Positions 18,805 to 29,543 of a stretch of 64,000 nt of DNA are shown here, one piece after another (positions within the stretch are counted from its first letter, which is position 1; every line of letters starts with the position of its first letter). A program made the translations under genes and the position numbers. A model generated the notes under the pieces. It worked only from the letters and a program-made list of their open reading frames with translations. It had not been told where the DNA came from and did not search any database. The stretch is from Erythrobacter mangrovi. Lineage in GTDB: Bacteria; Pseudomonadota; Alphaproteobacteria; Sphingomonadales; Sphingomonadaceae. The stretch lies in the NCBI RefSeq assembly GCF_013260645.1, contig NZ_CP053921.1, positions 992,001-1,056,000 on the forward strand. The letters run 5' to 3'.

Positions 18805-18833
18805 TTGACCGTACCGGCCGGGGCAGCAATGCT
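18805..18833 (+). promoter_or_regulatory. possible sigma-70 promoter before the amidohydrolase pair
   Basis: TTGACC (18805-18810) is separated by 17 bp from AATGCT (18828-18833), 26 bp before the ATG at 18860. The -35 is good and the -10 is weak. Confidence 0.3.
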
Positions 18834-18859
18834 CTGGCCGGACTGCATCTGGGGGAACC

Positions 18860-20238
<1,379 letters not shown>

Positions 20239-20242
<4 letters not shown>

Positions 20243-21528
20243 TCCGCGCAACCCTTCTCGCGGCGAGCGCTCTGGCGCTCGCCACCCCCGCCGCTGCAGA
20301 GGATTTCGTGATCGTCAATGCCACCCTCGCCAAGGGGGATGGCGGCGATCCGATCCAGCAAGGCGTGGTCATCGTCGATGACAACCGCGTAGTCTATGCC
20401 GGACCGCAATCGGGCGCCGGGTCATTCGAGACCGCAACGGTCTATGACGTAGCAGGGCGTTGGGTAACACCTGGCCTCGTCGCCACGCTGACGCAGCTCG
20501 GTCTGTCCGACGTCGCGGGAGTAAGCGAATCGAACGATACACGGGCTGGGGGCTCGCGCTTCGGGGCCGCGCTCGATGTTTCGCCGGCGATCAATCCCTC
20601 ATCCGAGCACATCACGGTCCACCGCGCAGCCGGTATCACCCGCGCGGCAACCGACACCCTGCCGAGCGCGGGCATCTTCGGCGGACAGGGCGCGATCATC
20701 GACCTTGGCGTCGATGGCAGCCCCATAACCACGCCGCGCGCGTTCCAGCTTGTCGCCCTGGGCGAAACGGGTGCGCGGATTTCGGGTGGCAGCCGGGTGG
20801 CCAGCTTCGTCGACCTCGCCAATGCGCTGCATGAGGCCGATGCCTATGCCAAGGGCAAGTGGGACGGGGCAGACGCGGTCTTGCCACGCGCCGACGCCGA
20901 GGCCCTGGGGCCGGTGCTGAACGGTTCGCAGAAACTCTACGTGGGTGTCGAGCGCGCATCCGATATCCGCGCCGTTCTCGGCCTCAAGGCAAGCTATCCC
21001 AAGCTCGACCTAGTGCTACTCGGCGCTAGCGAGGGTTGGATCGTCGCCTCCGAGATCGCCACCTCAGGCGTTCCGGTCATCGCCGATGGGCTAGACGATC
21101 TGCCGGCGGCTTTCGAGGAACTGGCCGCTACGCAGAGCAATATCGGTCGCATGGTCAAGGCGGGTGTACGCGTCGCGATCAACGCGGCTGCCATGGAGAA
21201 CCCGCGCAATCTCAATCAATATGCCGGCAACCTCGTCGCGCTTGCAAAGGTGCCCGGAGCCAGTGGGTTGAGTTGGGGCCAGGCGCTGGCGACGATCACT
21301 TCGGTCCCCGCGGAGATCAGTGGGCTGAAGGGCCTGGCGGGCGTACTTGCGCCTGGAGCGCTGGCAGACGTGGTGGTGTGGGACAATGACCCGCTGGAAC
21401 TGGGATCGGTCCCGACCATGGTCTTCATCGAGGGCGTGAAGCAACCACTCGACAGCCACCAGACGCGACTGCGCGATCGCTACAAGGACCTCGACGAGAC
21501 CGCCCTGCCCGAGGCCTATGACTGGTAA
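20239..21528 (+). CDS. amidohydrolase-like protein lacking the HxH metal motif
   Basis: A 429-residue paralogue of the gene upstream, with a Sec signal peptide (LLAASALALATPAAA). It keeps the fold landmarks WVTPGLVA and APGALADVVVWDNDPL, but where the metal-binding HxH belongs it reads ATLTQLG, and the later His and Asp ligands also look absent. It is therefore probably a non-catalytic partner of the upstream enzyme in the periplasm. ATGA overlap on the 5' side and a 10-bp-scale gap to the FKBP gene support one operon. Confidence 0.85.
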
Positions 21529-21541
21529 GGATACGCGCGAC

Positions 21542-22036
21542 ATGCGAATGACTTTGCTCGCCTTGGGCGCGGCTGCCGCGGCAATCGGCTTCCATGCTGT
21601 TGCGGCAGAGGAGTCTCCGCCGGACCGATCGCAGGACCTGGCCTGGATGAGTGCGCAGCAGGCCTATCTTGGCGGACTGAAACCGGTCGATGGCTGGCGC
21701 TACATCGATGGCGGGCTGCGCTGGCGGTACGTCGAGTACAAGGGCAGCCAGGACAAGCCCCGCGTCGCTGACACGGTGACGGTGCACTACGCTGGGACCT
21801 TCATCGACGGGCAGACCTTCGACAGTAGTTTCGATCGCGGCGAACCCGCGACCTTTCCCTTGGGGCGGCTGATCAAGGGTTGGCAGCTGGCCATCCCGCA
21901 GATGGGCGTGGGGGATACCATCGAAATCGCGATCCCGGCCGAGCTGGCCTATGGGACGAGTGGCAAGGGGCCAATTCCCGGAGGAGCGACTCTGCTGTTC
22001 AAGGTCCAATTGCTGGGGTTCGAGCGCGCCGAATAA
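21542..22036 (+). CDS. FKBP-type peptidyl-prolyl cis-trans isomerase, exported
   Basis: A 164-residue protein. A signal peptide (MRMTLLALGAAAAAIGFHAVAA) precedes an FKBP domain with VHYAGTFIDGQTFDSS, LIKGWQ, MGVGD and the closing LLFKVQLLG. These contain the conserved Tyr, Asp and Trp of the active site. It should speed proline isomerisation in periplasmic proteins. I start at ATG 21542, behind TAAGGATA. An upstream ATG at 21518 overlaps the preceding stop but lacks a clear ribosome site. Confidence 0.9.
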   Translation: MRMTLLALGAAAAAIGFHAVAAEESPPDRSQDLAWMSAQQAYLGGLKPVDGWRYIDGGLRWRYVEYKGSQDKPRVADTVTVHYAGTFIDGQTFDSSFDRGEPATFPLGRLIKGWQLAIPQMGVGDTIEIAIPAELAYGTSGKGPIPGGATLLFKVQLLGFERAE

Positions 22037-22109
22037 GGCACGAATTCGGGGCCTTGCGTCCGTCACCGCACCTGTTATCATGTTTACGGCGTGAACATGG
22101 GGGCGATTC

Positions 22110-22796
22110 ATGGACCAGGCACTAGTTTCTCTGATTGCAGCTTCGATTGCATTCGTCGGTACGCATTTCGCTTTGTCGCATCCGTTGCGTGCCGGTTTGG
22201 TGGCTCGGCTCGGGGACAAGGGCTTCATGGGCCTGTATTCGCTCGTCGCGCTGGGCACATTTGCATGGGCGGTGATGGCGTTCCGCACGGTCGGTCCGGG
22301 CGGTGCGCAGCTGTGGGATGGCATGGGCGATGTGCCCTGGGTGATCGCGACGGTTGTCATGCTGGTGGCATCGGTGCTGTTCGCCGGTTCCTTCGCCGGT
22401 AATCCCGCGTTGCCCGATCCGCGCGCCGCGCGCCTCGCCGCAGCGGGACCGCACGGCGTCTTTCATGTGACCCGCCACCCGATGATGTGGTCCTTCGCGC
22501 TGTGGGCCGCGGTGCACATCGTGCTGAGCCCGACCGCGCGCCAGATCGTTCTGGCCGGCGCGCTCGGTTTCCTGGCACTGGTCGGCGCACGCATGCAGGA
22601 CCGCAAGAAGGAATTGCTGATGGGCACGGCCTGGGCGGACTGGGAAAGCCAGACCAGCTATTGGCCGCGCCTCGGCAAGCTAGGCAAGGCGGGTGCTATG
22701 CCATGGATCGCAGGTGCTATCGGCTGGCTGCTGTTCACCTACGCCCATATTCACGCAAACGGCATTCCTGCCGGAATCTGGAAGTGGTTCGGCTGA
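22110..22796 (+). CDS. NnrU family membrane protein
   Basis: A 228-residue protein with about six hydrophobic helices. THFALSHPLR near the N-terminus and TRHPMMWSFALWAAVHI with HVT-R-HP (residues about 115-135) match the NnrU/isoprenylcysteine-methyltransferase-like membrane family. NnrU is genetically linked to nitrite and nitric-oxide reduction in other alphaproteobacteria, but its chemistry is unknown. GGGGGC precedes the ATG. It is convergent with the crotonase gene. Confidence 0.88.
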   Translation: MDQALVSLIAASIAFVGTHFALSHPLRAGLVARLGDKGFMGLYSLVALGTFAWAVMAFRTVGPGGAQLWDGMGDVPWVIATVVMLVASVLFAGSFAGNPALPDPRAARLAAAGPHGVFHVTRHPMMWSFALWAAVHIVLSPTARQIVLAGALGFLALVGARMQDRKKELLMGTAWADWESQTSYWPRLGKLGKAGAMPWIAGAIGWLLFTYAHIHANGIPAGIWKWFG

Positions 22797-22831
22797 GCGT
22801 CCGAGTCTAGCGCGCCAAGGCAGCGAGTCGG

Positions 22832-23629
22832 CTAGCTGCCCTTGAATACCGCCGCGCGTTTTTCCAGCAGGGCGTCGATCCCTTCCATATGGTCGTCGGT
22901 CAGGTGCATCAGTGCCTGCGTATTCGCCGCCATTTCCAGCGCCGTGTCGTAGGAGGTCGAGCGGCCCTGCCGCATCAGGTTCTTGGCATGGCGCAGCGCA
23001 TGCGGCGGCATGGCCGCCACCTTGTCAGCCAGCGCATTGGCTTCGTCGAGCAAGGCGTCCCCAGTGACAACACGGCTGACCAGGCCCCAGTCGAGCGCAG
23101 TCTGCGCATCGATCACGTCGCCGGTGTAGAACAGCTCTGCCGCCCGGGCTTCGCCAATGATGCGCGGGAGGATCCATGTACCGCCGTCACCCGGGATGAT
23201 GCCGAGCTTGAGGAAGGTGACGCCGAACTTGGCCCGGTCGCTCGCAAGACGCATGTCCGCGAGACAGGCGAGGTCGCAGCCCAGCCCGATCGCCGGGCCG
23301 TTGACCGCTGCGATCAGCGGCACCCGCAAGCCATAGAGCGCACGCAGCACCTTATGGATGTTGTCACGATAGCCATCCGAGATACCCGGCGGCGTACCCC
23401 CGAAGGTGCCCGTCCGCTCTTTCATCGCCTTGATGTCGCCGCCGGCGCTGAATGCCCGGCCCGCACCCGTCAGGACCACGCAGCGCACGCCTAGGTCGAG
23501 GTTGATTGCATCGCAGGCGGCGGCAAAGGCATCGCCATCGCCTTTTGCTCCCAAGGGGTTCATCGTTTCGGGGCGGTTGATCGTCAGCGTGGTGACGTGG
23601 TCGCGGCGAGTGATCTCAAGCAGGCTCAT
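22832..23629 (-). CDS. enoyl-CoA hydratase/isomerase (crotonase) family protein
   Basis: A 265-residue crotonase-fold enzyme. The oxyanion hole is formed by SAGGDIKA and PAIGLGCDLA. LGIIPGDGGTWILPR follows, and AAELFYTGD contains the position of the second catalytic glutamate. The position equivalent to the first catalytic glutamate of hydratases appears to hold a hydrophobic residue, so the reaction may be isomerisation or another crotonase chemistry, not plain hydration. The product name should stay at family level. It ends the same-strand pair with the HxlR regulator gene 9 bp upstream. Confidence 0.9.
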   Translation of the reverse strand: MSLLEITRRDHVTTLTINRPETMNPLGAKGDGDAFAAACDAINLDLGVRCVVLTGAGRAFSAGGDIKAMKERTGTFGGTPPGISDGYRDNIHKVLRALYGLRVPLIAAVNGPAIGLGCDLACLADMRLASDRAKFGVTFLKLGIIPGDGGTWILPRIIGEARAAELFYTGDVIDAQTALDWGLVSRVVTGDALLDEANALADKVAAMPPHALRHAKNLMRQGRSTSYDTALEMAANTQALMHLTDDHMEGIDALLEKRAAVFKGS

Positions 23630-23638
23630 GCGCCGATG

Positions 23639-23971
23639 CTAGGATGGCCAGCCCGACCCGTCGAGTAGCCATTTGCTGCCCCAGTCGCGAATTTCGGCCA
23701 TCATTGGATGGAGCGCGCGCCCGGCTTCGGTGAGGCGATACTCGGCCCGATGCCCTTCCGGCGGGACCCGTTCCATGATCCCGAACTCGACCAGCGCAGC
23801 GAGGCGGGACGTTAGGGCTGCGCGGTTGATCCCGGTGTTGGGCAGGAACTCCTCGAACCTTGTGGCGCCAAGGAAGGCCTCGCGCAGGATCAGCATGACC
23901 CAACGGTCACCCAGGATCCGCGAGGCGCGGCCAACCGGGCATGGCGAGCGCGAGGATTCGAACTGCTTCAT
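23639..23971 (-). CDS. HxlR family transcriptional regulator
   Basis: A 110-residue winged-helix regulator. CPVGRASRILGDRWVMLILREAF near the N-terminus has the conserved Cys and GDRW..LILR helix of HxlR proteins, then RFEEF, INRAALTSRL (recognition helix) and the ERVP..EYRLTEAGRALHP wing. The start at 23971 is set by the Met directly before KQFESS. A longer in-frame opening would run through the operator region and the thioesterase gene. It is divergent from the thioesterase and 9 bp upstream of the crotonase gene. Two matching 15-bp palindromes sit in the intergenic region. Confidence 0.9.
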   Translation of the reverse strand: MKQFESSRSPCPVGRASRILGDRWVMLILREAFLGATRFEEFLPNTGINRAALTSRLAALVEFGIMERVPPEGHRAEYRLTEAGRALHPMMAEIRDWGSKWLLDGSGWPS

Positions 23972-23972
23972 G

Positions 23973-23987
23973 GTCTGGAATTTAGAC
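23973..23987. promoter_or_regulatory. HxlR candidate operator 1
   Basis: GTCTGGAATTTAGAC has GTCT/AGAC arms and shares the pattern GTCTG-N-AAT-NN-AGAC with operator 2. It lies right next to the HxlR start codon, so occupancy would repress hxlR itself. Confidence 0.6.
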
Positions 23988-24019
23988 TTGACCGAGGCGA
24001 AGGCAAGTCCGATGGGATA

Positions 24020-24034
24020 GTCTGCAATCCAGAC
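24020..24034. promoter_or_regulatory. HxlR candidate operator 2
   Basis: GTCTGCAATCCAGAC, extended to AGTCTG...CAGACT, lies 16 bp before the thioesterase ATG at 24050. Its centre is 47 bp from that of operator 1. Confidence 0.6.
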
Positions 24035-24049
24035 TTTGGGGAGTTCCAC

Positions 24050-24520
24050 ATGGCGCGGGCCGGTTTCGACAATGAAGAACAACTCATCGACTACATGCGC
24101 AAGGTCGCCATCGGCCGGTCGGGCTTCAACAGCTTCCTGCAGCTCGACCCCGTGCGTTGCTGGGACGGTGAGGCCGAGATCGTGATGGAGATTCGCCCCG
24201 AGATGACCCAGCACCACGGCTTCGCTCACGGAGCGCTGGTGGGGATGATGGCGGACAATGCCTGCGCCTGGGCTGCCGGCTCGGCCGTCGGCGACGTGGT
24301 GACCGGGAGCTACACGATCAACCTTCTGGCTCCCGCCAAGGGAGCGCGGCTGCGGTCGAAGGGCACTGTGATCAAGGCCGGCAAGCGCCAGGTCGTTGTT
24401 CGCGCCGATGTTTGGGCGGAAGACGACGGGGTCGATCCCGTCCTGGTCGCCGTCGCCCAGGCAACGATCGTGCCCACCGGGATTGCTACCTCGAAGGAAA
24501 CCGCCGCCAGCGCGGCCTAG
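24050..24520 (+). CDS. PaaI family hot-dog thioesterase
   Basis: A 156-residue hot-dog-fold protein. [22 protein letters not shown] (residues about 56-77) is the active-site helix with the G-xx-D/N pattern of PaaI-type acyl-CoA thioesterases, followed by [14 protein letters not shown] and the closing strands VVRADVWAE. It likely hydrolyses an aryl- or acyl-CoA. Divergent HxlR and crotonase genes suggest a small regulated CoA-ester pathway. GGGGAG precedes the ATG. The 3' end overlaps dxs by 4 bp, tail to tail. Confidence 0.88.
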   Translation: MARAGFDNEEQLIDYMRKVAIGRSGFNSFLQLDPVRCWDGEAEIVMEIRPEMTQHHGFAHGALVGMMADNACAWAAGSAVGDVVTGSYTINLLAPAKGARLRSKGTVIKAGKRQVVVRADVWAEDDGVDPVLVAVAQATIVPTGIATSKETAASAA

Positions 24521-26439
24521 GCGCGCGCCTCCGCCACGCCAGCGCTATTGTGCCGAAGCGCCGTGAGCACGGTATCGACGATATGCGGGGCGTTGAGGCC
24601 CGCTTCGTCATACTGCTTCGCCGGATCGTCGTGATCCTGGAAGACATCGGGCAAGCGCATCGTGCGAACCTTCAGGCCGTTGTCGGTCAGCCCACTGTCG
24701 CTGGCAAAGGTCAACACATGCGCGCCCAGGCCGCCAATGGCAGCTTCCTCGACGGTGACCACGACTTCGTGGCTGCGCATCAGCTGCTCGATCAGTGCAG
24801 TGTCGAGCGGCTTGGCAAAGCGCATGTCGGCGACCGTGGTTGAAAGGCCCTTGGCCTCGAGCTGGTCGGCCGCCTTGAGCGCTTCGGCCAGGCGTGCGCC
24901 AAGCGACAGGATCGCTACCTTCGAACCCTCGCGCACGATGCGCCCCTTGCCGATCTCGAGCTTCTGCGGAGTCTGAGGAAGCTCGACGCCGACGCCATTG
25001 CCACGCGGATAGCGGAACGCGATCGGGCCCGCATCATGCTCGGCAGCGGTATAGGTCATATGGACCAGCTCCGCTTCGTCCGCTGCAGCCATCACCACCA
25101 TGTTGGGCAGCGTCGCAAGATAGGTGACGTCGAAGCTGCCGGCATGGGTGCAGCCGTCGGCGCCGACCAGGCCCGCGCGATCGATGGCAAAGCGCACCGG
25201 CAGGTTCTGGATCGCCACGTCATGCACCACCTGGTCGTAGGCGCGCTGGAGGAAGGTCGAATAAATCGCACAGAACGGACGCATGCCCTCGGCGGCAAGG
25301 CCGGCGGCGAAGGTCACGGCGTGCTGTTCGGCGATGCCAACGTCAAATGCTCTGGCAGGATGGGCCTTGGCGAAGCGATCGACGCCGGTCCCGCTGGGCA
25401 TCGCCGCGGTAATGGCGCAGATACGCGGATCGCCATCGGCCAGCTTCGCGAGCGTATCGCCGAAGACATTCTGGTACGCCGGGGGGCCGCCGCTCGCCTT
25501 CTTCTGCTCGCCGGTAACGACGTCGAACTTAGCCACGCCATGATACTTGTCGGCGCTGTTCTCGGCCGGGGCATAGCCCTTGCCCTTCTGCGTCACGACA
25601 TGGATCAGCACTGGCCCCTGCTCGCTGTCGCGGACATTCTCAAGCACCGGGATGAGATGGTCGAGATTGTGCCCGTCGATCGGGCCAACGTAGTAGAAGC
25701 CGAGTTCCTCGAACAAGGTCCCGCCGGTCGCCATCCCACGGGCATATTCCTCCGCCTTCTCGAGCCCGCCCCAAACCCGGCGGCCAAGCTTCTTGGCGAT
25801 CTTGGAGGCCATCGAACGCAGGCCGAGATACTCGCTGCTCGACACCATGCGGGCGAGATAGGCCGAGAGTCCGCCCACCGGCGGCGCGATCGACATGTCA
25901 TTGTCGTTGAGGATAACGATCAGGCGATTGCCCGCCTGTTCGGCGTTGTTCATCGCCTCATAGGCCATGCCTGCGCTCATCGCGCCATCGCCGATCACCG
26001 CAATGCCGCGACCAGGGCGATCCTGCAGCTTGTTGGCCACCGCAAAGCCCAGTGCGGCCGAAATCGAGGTCGAGGAATGCGCCGCGCCGAACGGATCGTA
26101 TTCGCTCTCGGTCCGCTTGGTGAAGCCCGACAGACCGCCACCCTGGCGCAGCGTGCGGATGCGGTCGCGCCGGCCGGTGATGATTTTGTGCGGATAGCAC
26201 TGGTGGCCCACGTCCCACACCAGCTTGTCGGTGGGGGTGTCGAAGACATAGTGGATCGCCACTGTAAGTTCGACCACGCCGAGCCCTGAACCCAGGTGTC
26301 CGCCGGTCGTGCCCACAGCATCGATCATCTCGGCGCGCAATTCGTCAGACAGCTGGCGCAACTCGCTCTTGTCGAGTTTGCGCAGGTCGCCAGGCGTGTC
26401 GACTGTATCGAGGAGCGGCGTGTGGGGTCGCGTCGTCAT
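24517..26439 (-). CDS. dxs: 1-deoxy-D-xylulose-5-phosphate synthase
   Basis: A 640-residue thiamine-diphosphate enzyme that condenses pyruvate and glyceraldehyde 3-phosphate in the first step of the non-mevalonate isoprenoid pathway. The N-terminal part has [16 protein letters not shown] and the ThDP motif [13 protein letters not shown]...NDND (residues about 150-190), the transketolase-like middle has [16 protein letters not shown] with the catalytic glutamate, and the C-terminal domain is complete. Length and order match Dxs fully. Confidence 0.97.
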   Translation of the reverse strand: MTTRPHTPLLDTVDTPGDLRKLDKSELRQLSDELRAEMIDAVGTTGGHLGSGLGVVELTVAIHYVFDTPTDKLVWDVGHQCYPHKIITGRRDRIRTLRQGGGLSGFTKRTESEYDPFGAAHSSTSISAALGFAVANKLQDRPGRGIAVIGDGAMSAGMAYEAMNNAEQAGNRLIVILNDNDMSIAPPVGGLSAYLARMVSSSEYLGLRSMASKIAKKLGRRVWGGLEKAEEYARGMATGGTLFEELGFYYVGPIDGHNLDHLIPVLENVRDSEQGPVLIHVVTQKGKGYAPAENSADKYHGVAKFDVVTGEQKKASGGPPAYQNVFGDTLAKLADGDPRICAITAAMPSGTGVDRFAKAHPARAFDVGIAEQHAVTFAAGLAAEGMRPFCAIYSTFLQRAYDQVVHDVAIQNLPVRFAIDRAGLVGADGCTHAGSFDVTYLATLPNMVVMAAADEAELVHMTYTAAEHDAGPIAFRYPRGNGVGVELPQTPQKLEIGKGRIVREGSKVAILSLGARLAEALKAADQLEAKGLSTTVADMRFAKPLDTALIEQLMRSHEVVVTVEEAAIGGLGAHVLTFASDSGLTDNGLKVRTMRLPDVFQDHDDPAKQYDEAGLNAPHIVDTVLTALRHNSAGVAEARA

Positions 26440-26518
26440 GGGGTGCCGCTCTACACGTTGAATTCATGCCTGTCGATGAACGGCTCATCGACGAAAGGGA
26501 ACGACTCGGCGTTGGCCC

Positions 26519-26980
26519 TCACGCGGCGCAATCGTCGCACAAACCGCGCAGTTCGACCACCGGGCGAACATCGGTGAAGCCGGCGTCCTTGCCCGCGGCG
26601 CGCAATGCTCCCGTCACCCGTTCATCGTCGAGGTGAGAGGCCTTGCCGCAGTCATCGCAAATCAGGAAGATGCAATCGTGGCGGCAACCGGGGTGGGTGT
26701 TGACGAGATAGGCGTTGGCGCTCTCGATCCGGTTGGCCAGATTCGTCCGCACGAACAGGTCGAGAATGCGATAGACGCTGTTGGGCGCGACCCGCTTGCC
26801 GCGTGATGCGGAGAGATTGTCGGCGATGTCATAGGCTGAAACAGGCCTGTCATGCGCCGCCAGTTCCTCGAACACCGACTGGCGCATGCCCGTCCATTGT
26901 TCGCCATGATCGGTCAGCGTGAGACGCGCCGCTTCAACCAGCGCCTCACCCTTGTGTTCCTTGTGCGTATGCCCTGCCAT
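26519..26980 (-). CDS. zur: Fur family transcriptional regulator, Zur-like
   Basis: A 153-residue Fur-type repressor with a His/Lys-rich N-terminus (MAGHTHKEHK). A winged helix with SAYDIADNLS and PNSVYRILD is followed by a zinc site built from CRHDCIFLICDDCG and the C-terminal CDDCAA, giving two CxxC pairs. The HPGCRHDC core and the paired cysteines fit zinc-sensing Zur better than iron-sensing Fur or peroxide-sensing PerR. Zur represses zinc uptake genes when zinc is ample. No zinc transporter gene is adjacent. Confidence 0.85.
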   Translation of the reverse strand: MAGHTHKEHKGEALVEAARLTLTDHGEQWTGMRQSVFEELAAHDRPVSAYDIADNLSASRGKRVAPNSVYRILDLFVRTNLANRIESANAYLVNTHPGCRHDCIFLICDDCGKASHLDDERVTGALRAAGKDAGFTDVRPVVELRGLCDDCAA

Positions 26981-27037
26981 GCGCGAGAGTTAAGCCCCCC
27001 GCGCGACGGGTTCAAGCTAGGGCGTGCACCCGCAGCC

Positions 27038-27718
27038 CTAATTGCGTTGGAAACTGGCCGTATAGACGCCGGGATAGAGCTGCTTCAGCGCCGCAACCTT
27101 GGGCGCGTCCCACCGCACGATGTAGCCATGGCGCGGATTGTTCAGCATGAAGTCCTGATGGTAGCCTTCGGCCGGATAAAACGCCTGCGCGCGTTCGATC
27201 TTGGTCACTATCGGCCGGTCCCACAGCTTCGCCGCAGTCAGCTGGGCCAGATAGGCCTTTGCCACCGCAAGCTGTTCGGCCGAGGTCGGGATCAAGGCAT
27301 TGCGATATTGCGGGCCGGTATCCGGGCCCTGACGGTTGAGCTGGGTTGGATCCGTCACCACCGAGAAGAAGATGCGCAACAACTGGTCGTAACGGATCAC
27401 GGAGGGGTCGTAGGTGACCTTCACCGCTTCGGCATGGTCGGTGATGCCGCTGGATACGATATCATACCTGGCCGAACGCTCTGTCCCGCCATGATAGCCC
27501 GAAACCGCGCTGGTTACACCCTTCACATGGCTGAAGACGCCTTCGACGCCCCAGAAGCAGCCACCTGCGAAGATAGCCGTTTTGAGCCCTTCGCCTTCCT
27601 TGGCGATGCGCTTTGCCTGCGGCGCCGTGACGACGCTTTCTGCGGCGAGGGCGGGTTGCTGGCATGCGGCAGCGCCCAGTGCGAGCGTTGCAGCGAAGAT
27701 GAAAGCGGAACGGCGCAT
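27038..27718 (-). CDS. msrA: peptide-methionine (S)-S-oxide reductase MsrA, exported
   Basis: A 226-residue protein. An N-terminal export signal of about 26 residues (ATLALGAAACQQPALA) precedes the MsrA domain. The active site is GGCFWGVEGVF near residue 52, and GYHGGT, YDPSVI and EGYHQDF are the usual later landmarks. The signal could be cleaved after ALA or used as a weak lipobox at AAAC. Together with the exported MsrB at 14648 it would repair both methionine-sulfoxide epimers outside the cytoplasm. Its ATG overlaps the stop of a 43-codon ORF upstream (TAATG). Confidence 0.94.
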   Translation of the reverse strand: MRRSAFIFAATLALGAAACQQPALAAESVVTAPQAKRIAKEGEGLKTAIFAGGCFWGVEGVFSHVKGVTSAVSGYHGGTERSARYDIVSSGITDHAEAVKVTYDPSVIRYDQLLRIFFSVVTDPTQLNRQGPDTGPQYRNALIPTSAEQLAVAKAYLAQLTAAKLWDRPIVTKIERAQAFYPAEGYHQDFMLNNPRHGYIVRWDAPKVAALKQLYPGVYTASFQRN

Positions 27719-27849
27719 TACAGGATCGAAGCCACTAGCTGGGGCACGACGGCGAAGAGACCATCGGCGTTGGAGAGGAGGACGAGCACGGCACCAACAC
27801 CGAAGCCGATACCGAAACTGCGATAGAGGTCTGGGGAGAGGAGTGTCAT
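27718..27849 (-). CDS. small hydrophobic ORF, 43 codons, coupled to msrA
   Basis: The frame reads MTLLSPDLYRSF, then a glycine/valine-rich hydrophobic stretch (GIGFGVGAVLVLLS), then a second short one (LFAVVPQLVASIL). Its stop overlaps the msrA start by TAATG, which argues for translation and coupling. The ribosome site is poor, only purines about 10 bases upstream. It would be a one- or two-pass membrane peptide. I do not recognise a family. Confidence 0.5.
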   Translation of the reverse strand: MTLLSPDLYRSFGIGFGVGAVLVLLSNADGLFAVVPQLVASIL

Positions 27850-27951
27850 TACGGGGGGTCTTTCGTGGGCTGTCTCCACGTGGTTACAAACGCCGCGATT
27901 GCAACGCGCTTAATGCGATTGTTGTGAACGGTTCAGCCGATGGTTGCCGGG

Positions 27952-29538
27952 TCAATGTCGGAAATGGCGCATCCCGGTGAAGACCATCGCGAGGCCGGCC
28001 TCGTCCGCAGCGGCGATGACTTCGTCGTCCCGGATCGAACCGCCGGGCTGGATGATGGCGGTCGCCCCGGCCTCGGCCGCGGCGAGTAGCCCGTCGGCGA
28101 AGGGAAAGAAGGCATCCGAGGCCACCGCGCTGCCCACGGTCCGGCTCTGCGCCCAACCATAGGTTTCCGCGGCCTCTGCCGCCTTCATCGCAGCGATACG
28201 CGAAGAATCGCGGCGGTTCATCTGCCCGGCCCCGATCCCAGCGGTAGCGCCATCCTTGGCATAGACGATGGCGTTCGACTTGACGTGACGCGCCACAGTC
28301 CAGGCGAACAGGCAATCCTTGAGCTCCTGTTCGGTCGGCTGGCGCTTGGTAACGACCTTGAGATCCGCCTCGGTGATCGCGCCATTATCGCGAGACTGGA
28401 CCAGTAGCCCACCGGTGATCGGCTTGATCGCAAGCCCGTCGCGGCGCGGATCGGGCAGCTCACCGGTGACCAGTAGGCGCAGGTTCTTCTTCTTTGCAAA
28501 GGCCGCCTTGGCTTCTTCGCTCACCGAAGGTGCAATCACTACCTCGGTAAAGATCTGGCAGATCGCTTCGGCGGTCGGTCCATCGAGCTCGGTGTTCACC
28601 GCGACGATCCCGCCAAAGGCCGAAACGCTGTCGCAATGAAGCGCTTCATCCCATGCAGCGAGCAGGGTGGAAGCCTGTGCGACGCCGCAGGGATTGGCGT
28701 GCTTGACGATCACGACCGCTGGATCCTGCCCGCGGAATTCCGCGCACAGTTCGAGCGCGGCATCGGCGTCGTTGTAATTGTTGTAGCTGAGTTCCTTGCC
28801 CTGCAGCTGTTCGGCGTGCGCAATCCCGCGCCCATGCGGGCCGACCGGGGTGTAAAGCGCCGCCTTCTGGTGCGGGTTCTCGCCATAGCGCAGCTCGGTC
28901 ACGCGGTTGCCGTTGACCGCTAGCATGTCGGGAAACAGCTGTTGCTGGTCGGCGAAGGCGAACCACTGGCTGATCATCGAATCATAGGCGGCGGTGGCGC
29001 TGAAAGCCTTGGCAGCGCATTTGCGCCGGAAATCGAGCGTGGTCGCGCCGGTCGCATCTAGCTCTGCAACCAGCGTGGGATAATCGGCCGGGTCGGTGAC
29101 GATGGTCACAAACTGGTGGTTCTTGGCGGCGCTGCGCACCATGCTGGGTCCGCCGATATCGATATTCTCAATGATCTCGTCACGCGAGGCGCCGCGCATC
29201 ACGGTCTGGGCGAAGGGATAGAGATTGACCACCACAAGGTCGATCGCGCCGATCGCATGCGCTTCCATTGCCGCGACGTGTTCAGGGTTGTCACGGACGG
29301 CGAGCAGGCCGCCATGAACCATCGGATGGAGCGTCTTGACCCGCCCATCCATCATCTCGGGAAAGCCGGTAAGGTCGGATACGTCACGCACCTCGAGCCC
29401 GGCCTCACGCAGCGCCTTGGCGGTGCCACCGGTCGACACCAGCTCCACGCCTTTCGCCGCCAGCGCCTGGCCCACTTCTACCAAGCCGGTCTTGTCGGAC
29501 ACCGAGAGCAGTGCCCGCTTGATCGCCACATCCGACAT
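27952..29538 (-). CDS. purH: bifunctional AICAR transformylase/IMP cyclohydrolase PurH
   Basis: A 528-residue enzyme for the last two steps of IMP synthesis. The N-terminal cyclohydrolase (residues 1-200) has [25 protein letters not shown] and [13 protein letters not shown]. The C-terminal transformylase has [26 protein letters not shown] and the terminal [11 protein letters not shown] with the conserved histidines. It is complete. A heparinase-family gene and rpe lie immediately upstream on the same strand (5 bp gap), probably one transcription unit. Confidence 0.97.
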   Translation of the reverse strand: MSDVAIKRALLSVSDKTGLVEVGQALAAKGVELVSTGGTAKALREAGLEVRDVSDLTGFPEMMDGRVKTLHPMVHGGLLAVRDNPEHVAAMEAHAIGAIDLVVVNLYPFAQTVMRGASRDEIIENIDIGGPSMVRSAAKNHQFVTIVTDPADYPTLVAELDATGATTLDFRRKCAAKAFSATAAYDSMISQWFAFADQQQLFPDMLAVNGNRVTELRYGENPHQKAALYTPVGPHGRGIAHAEQLQGKELSYNNYNDADAALELCAEFRGQDPAVVIVKHANPCGVAQASTLLAAWDEALHCDSVSAFGGIVAVNTELDGPTAEAICQIFTEVVIAPSVSEEAKAAFAKKKNLRLLVTGELPDPRRDGLAIKPITGGLLVQSRDNGAITEADLKVVTKRQPTEQELKDCLFAWTVARHVKSNAIVYAKDGATAGIGAGQMNRRDSSRIAAMKAAEAAETYGWAQSRTVGSAVASDAFFPFADGLLAAAEAGATAIIQPGGSIRDDEVIAAADEAGLAMVFTGMRHFRH

Positions 29539-29543
29539 GAATT

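Noticed and set aside
25036..26289. 417-codon open frame opposite dxs
   Set aside because: It is fully antisense to a complete dxs gene. Long shadow frames are expected in high-GC DNA, and its translation shows no family motif.
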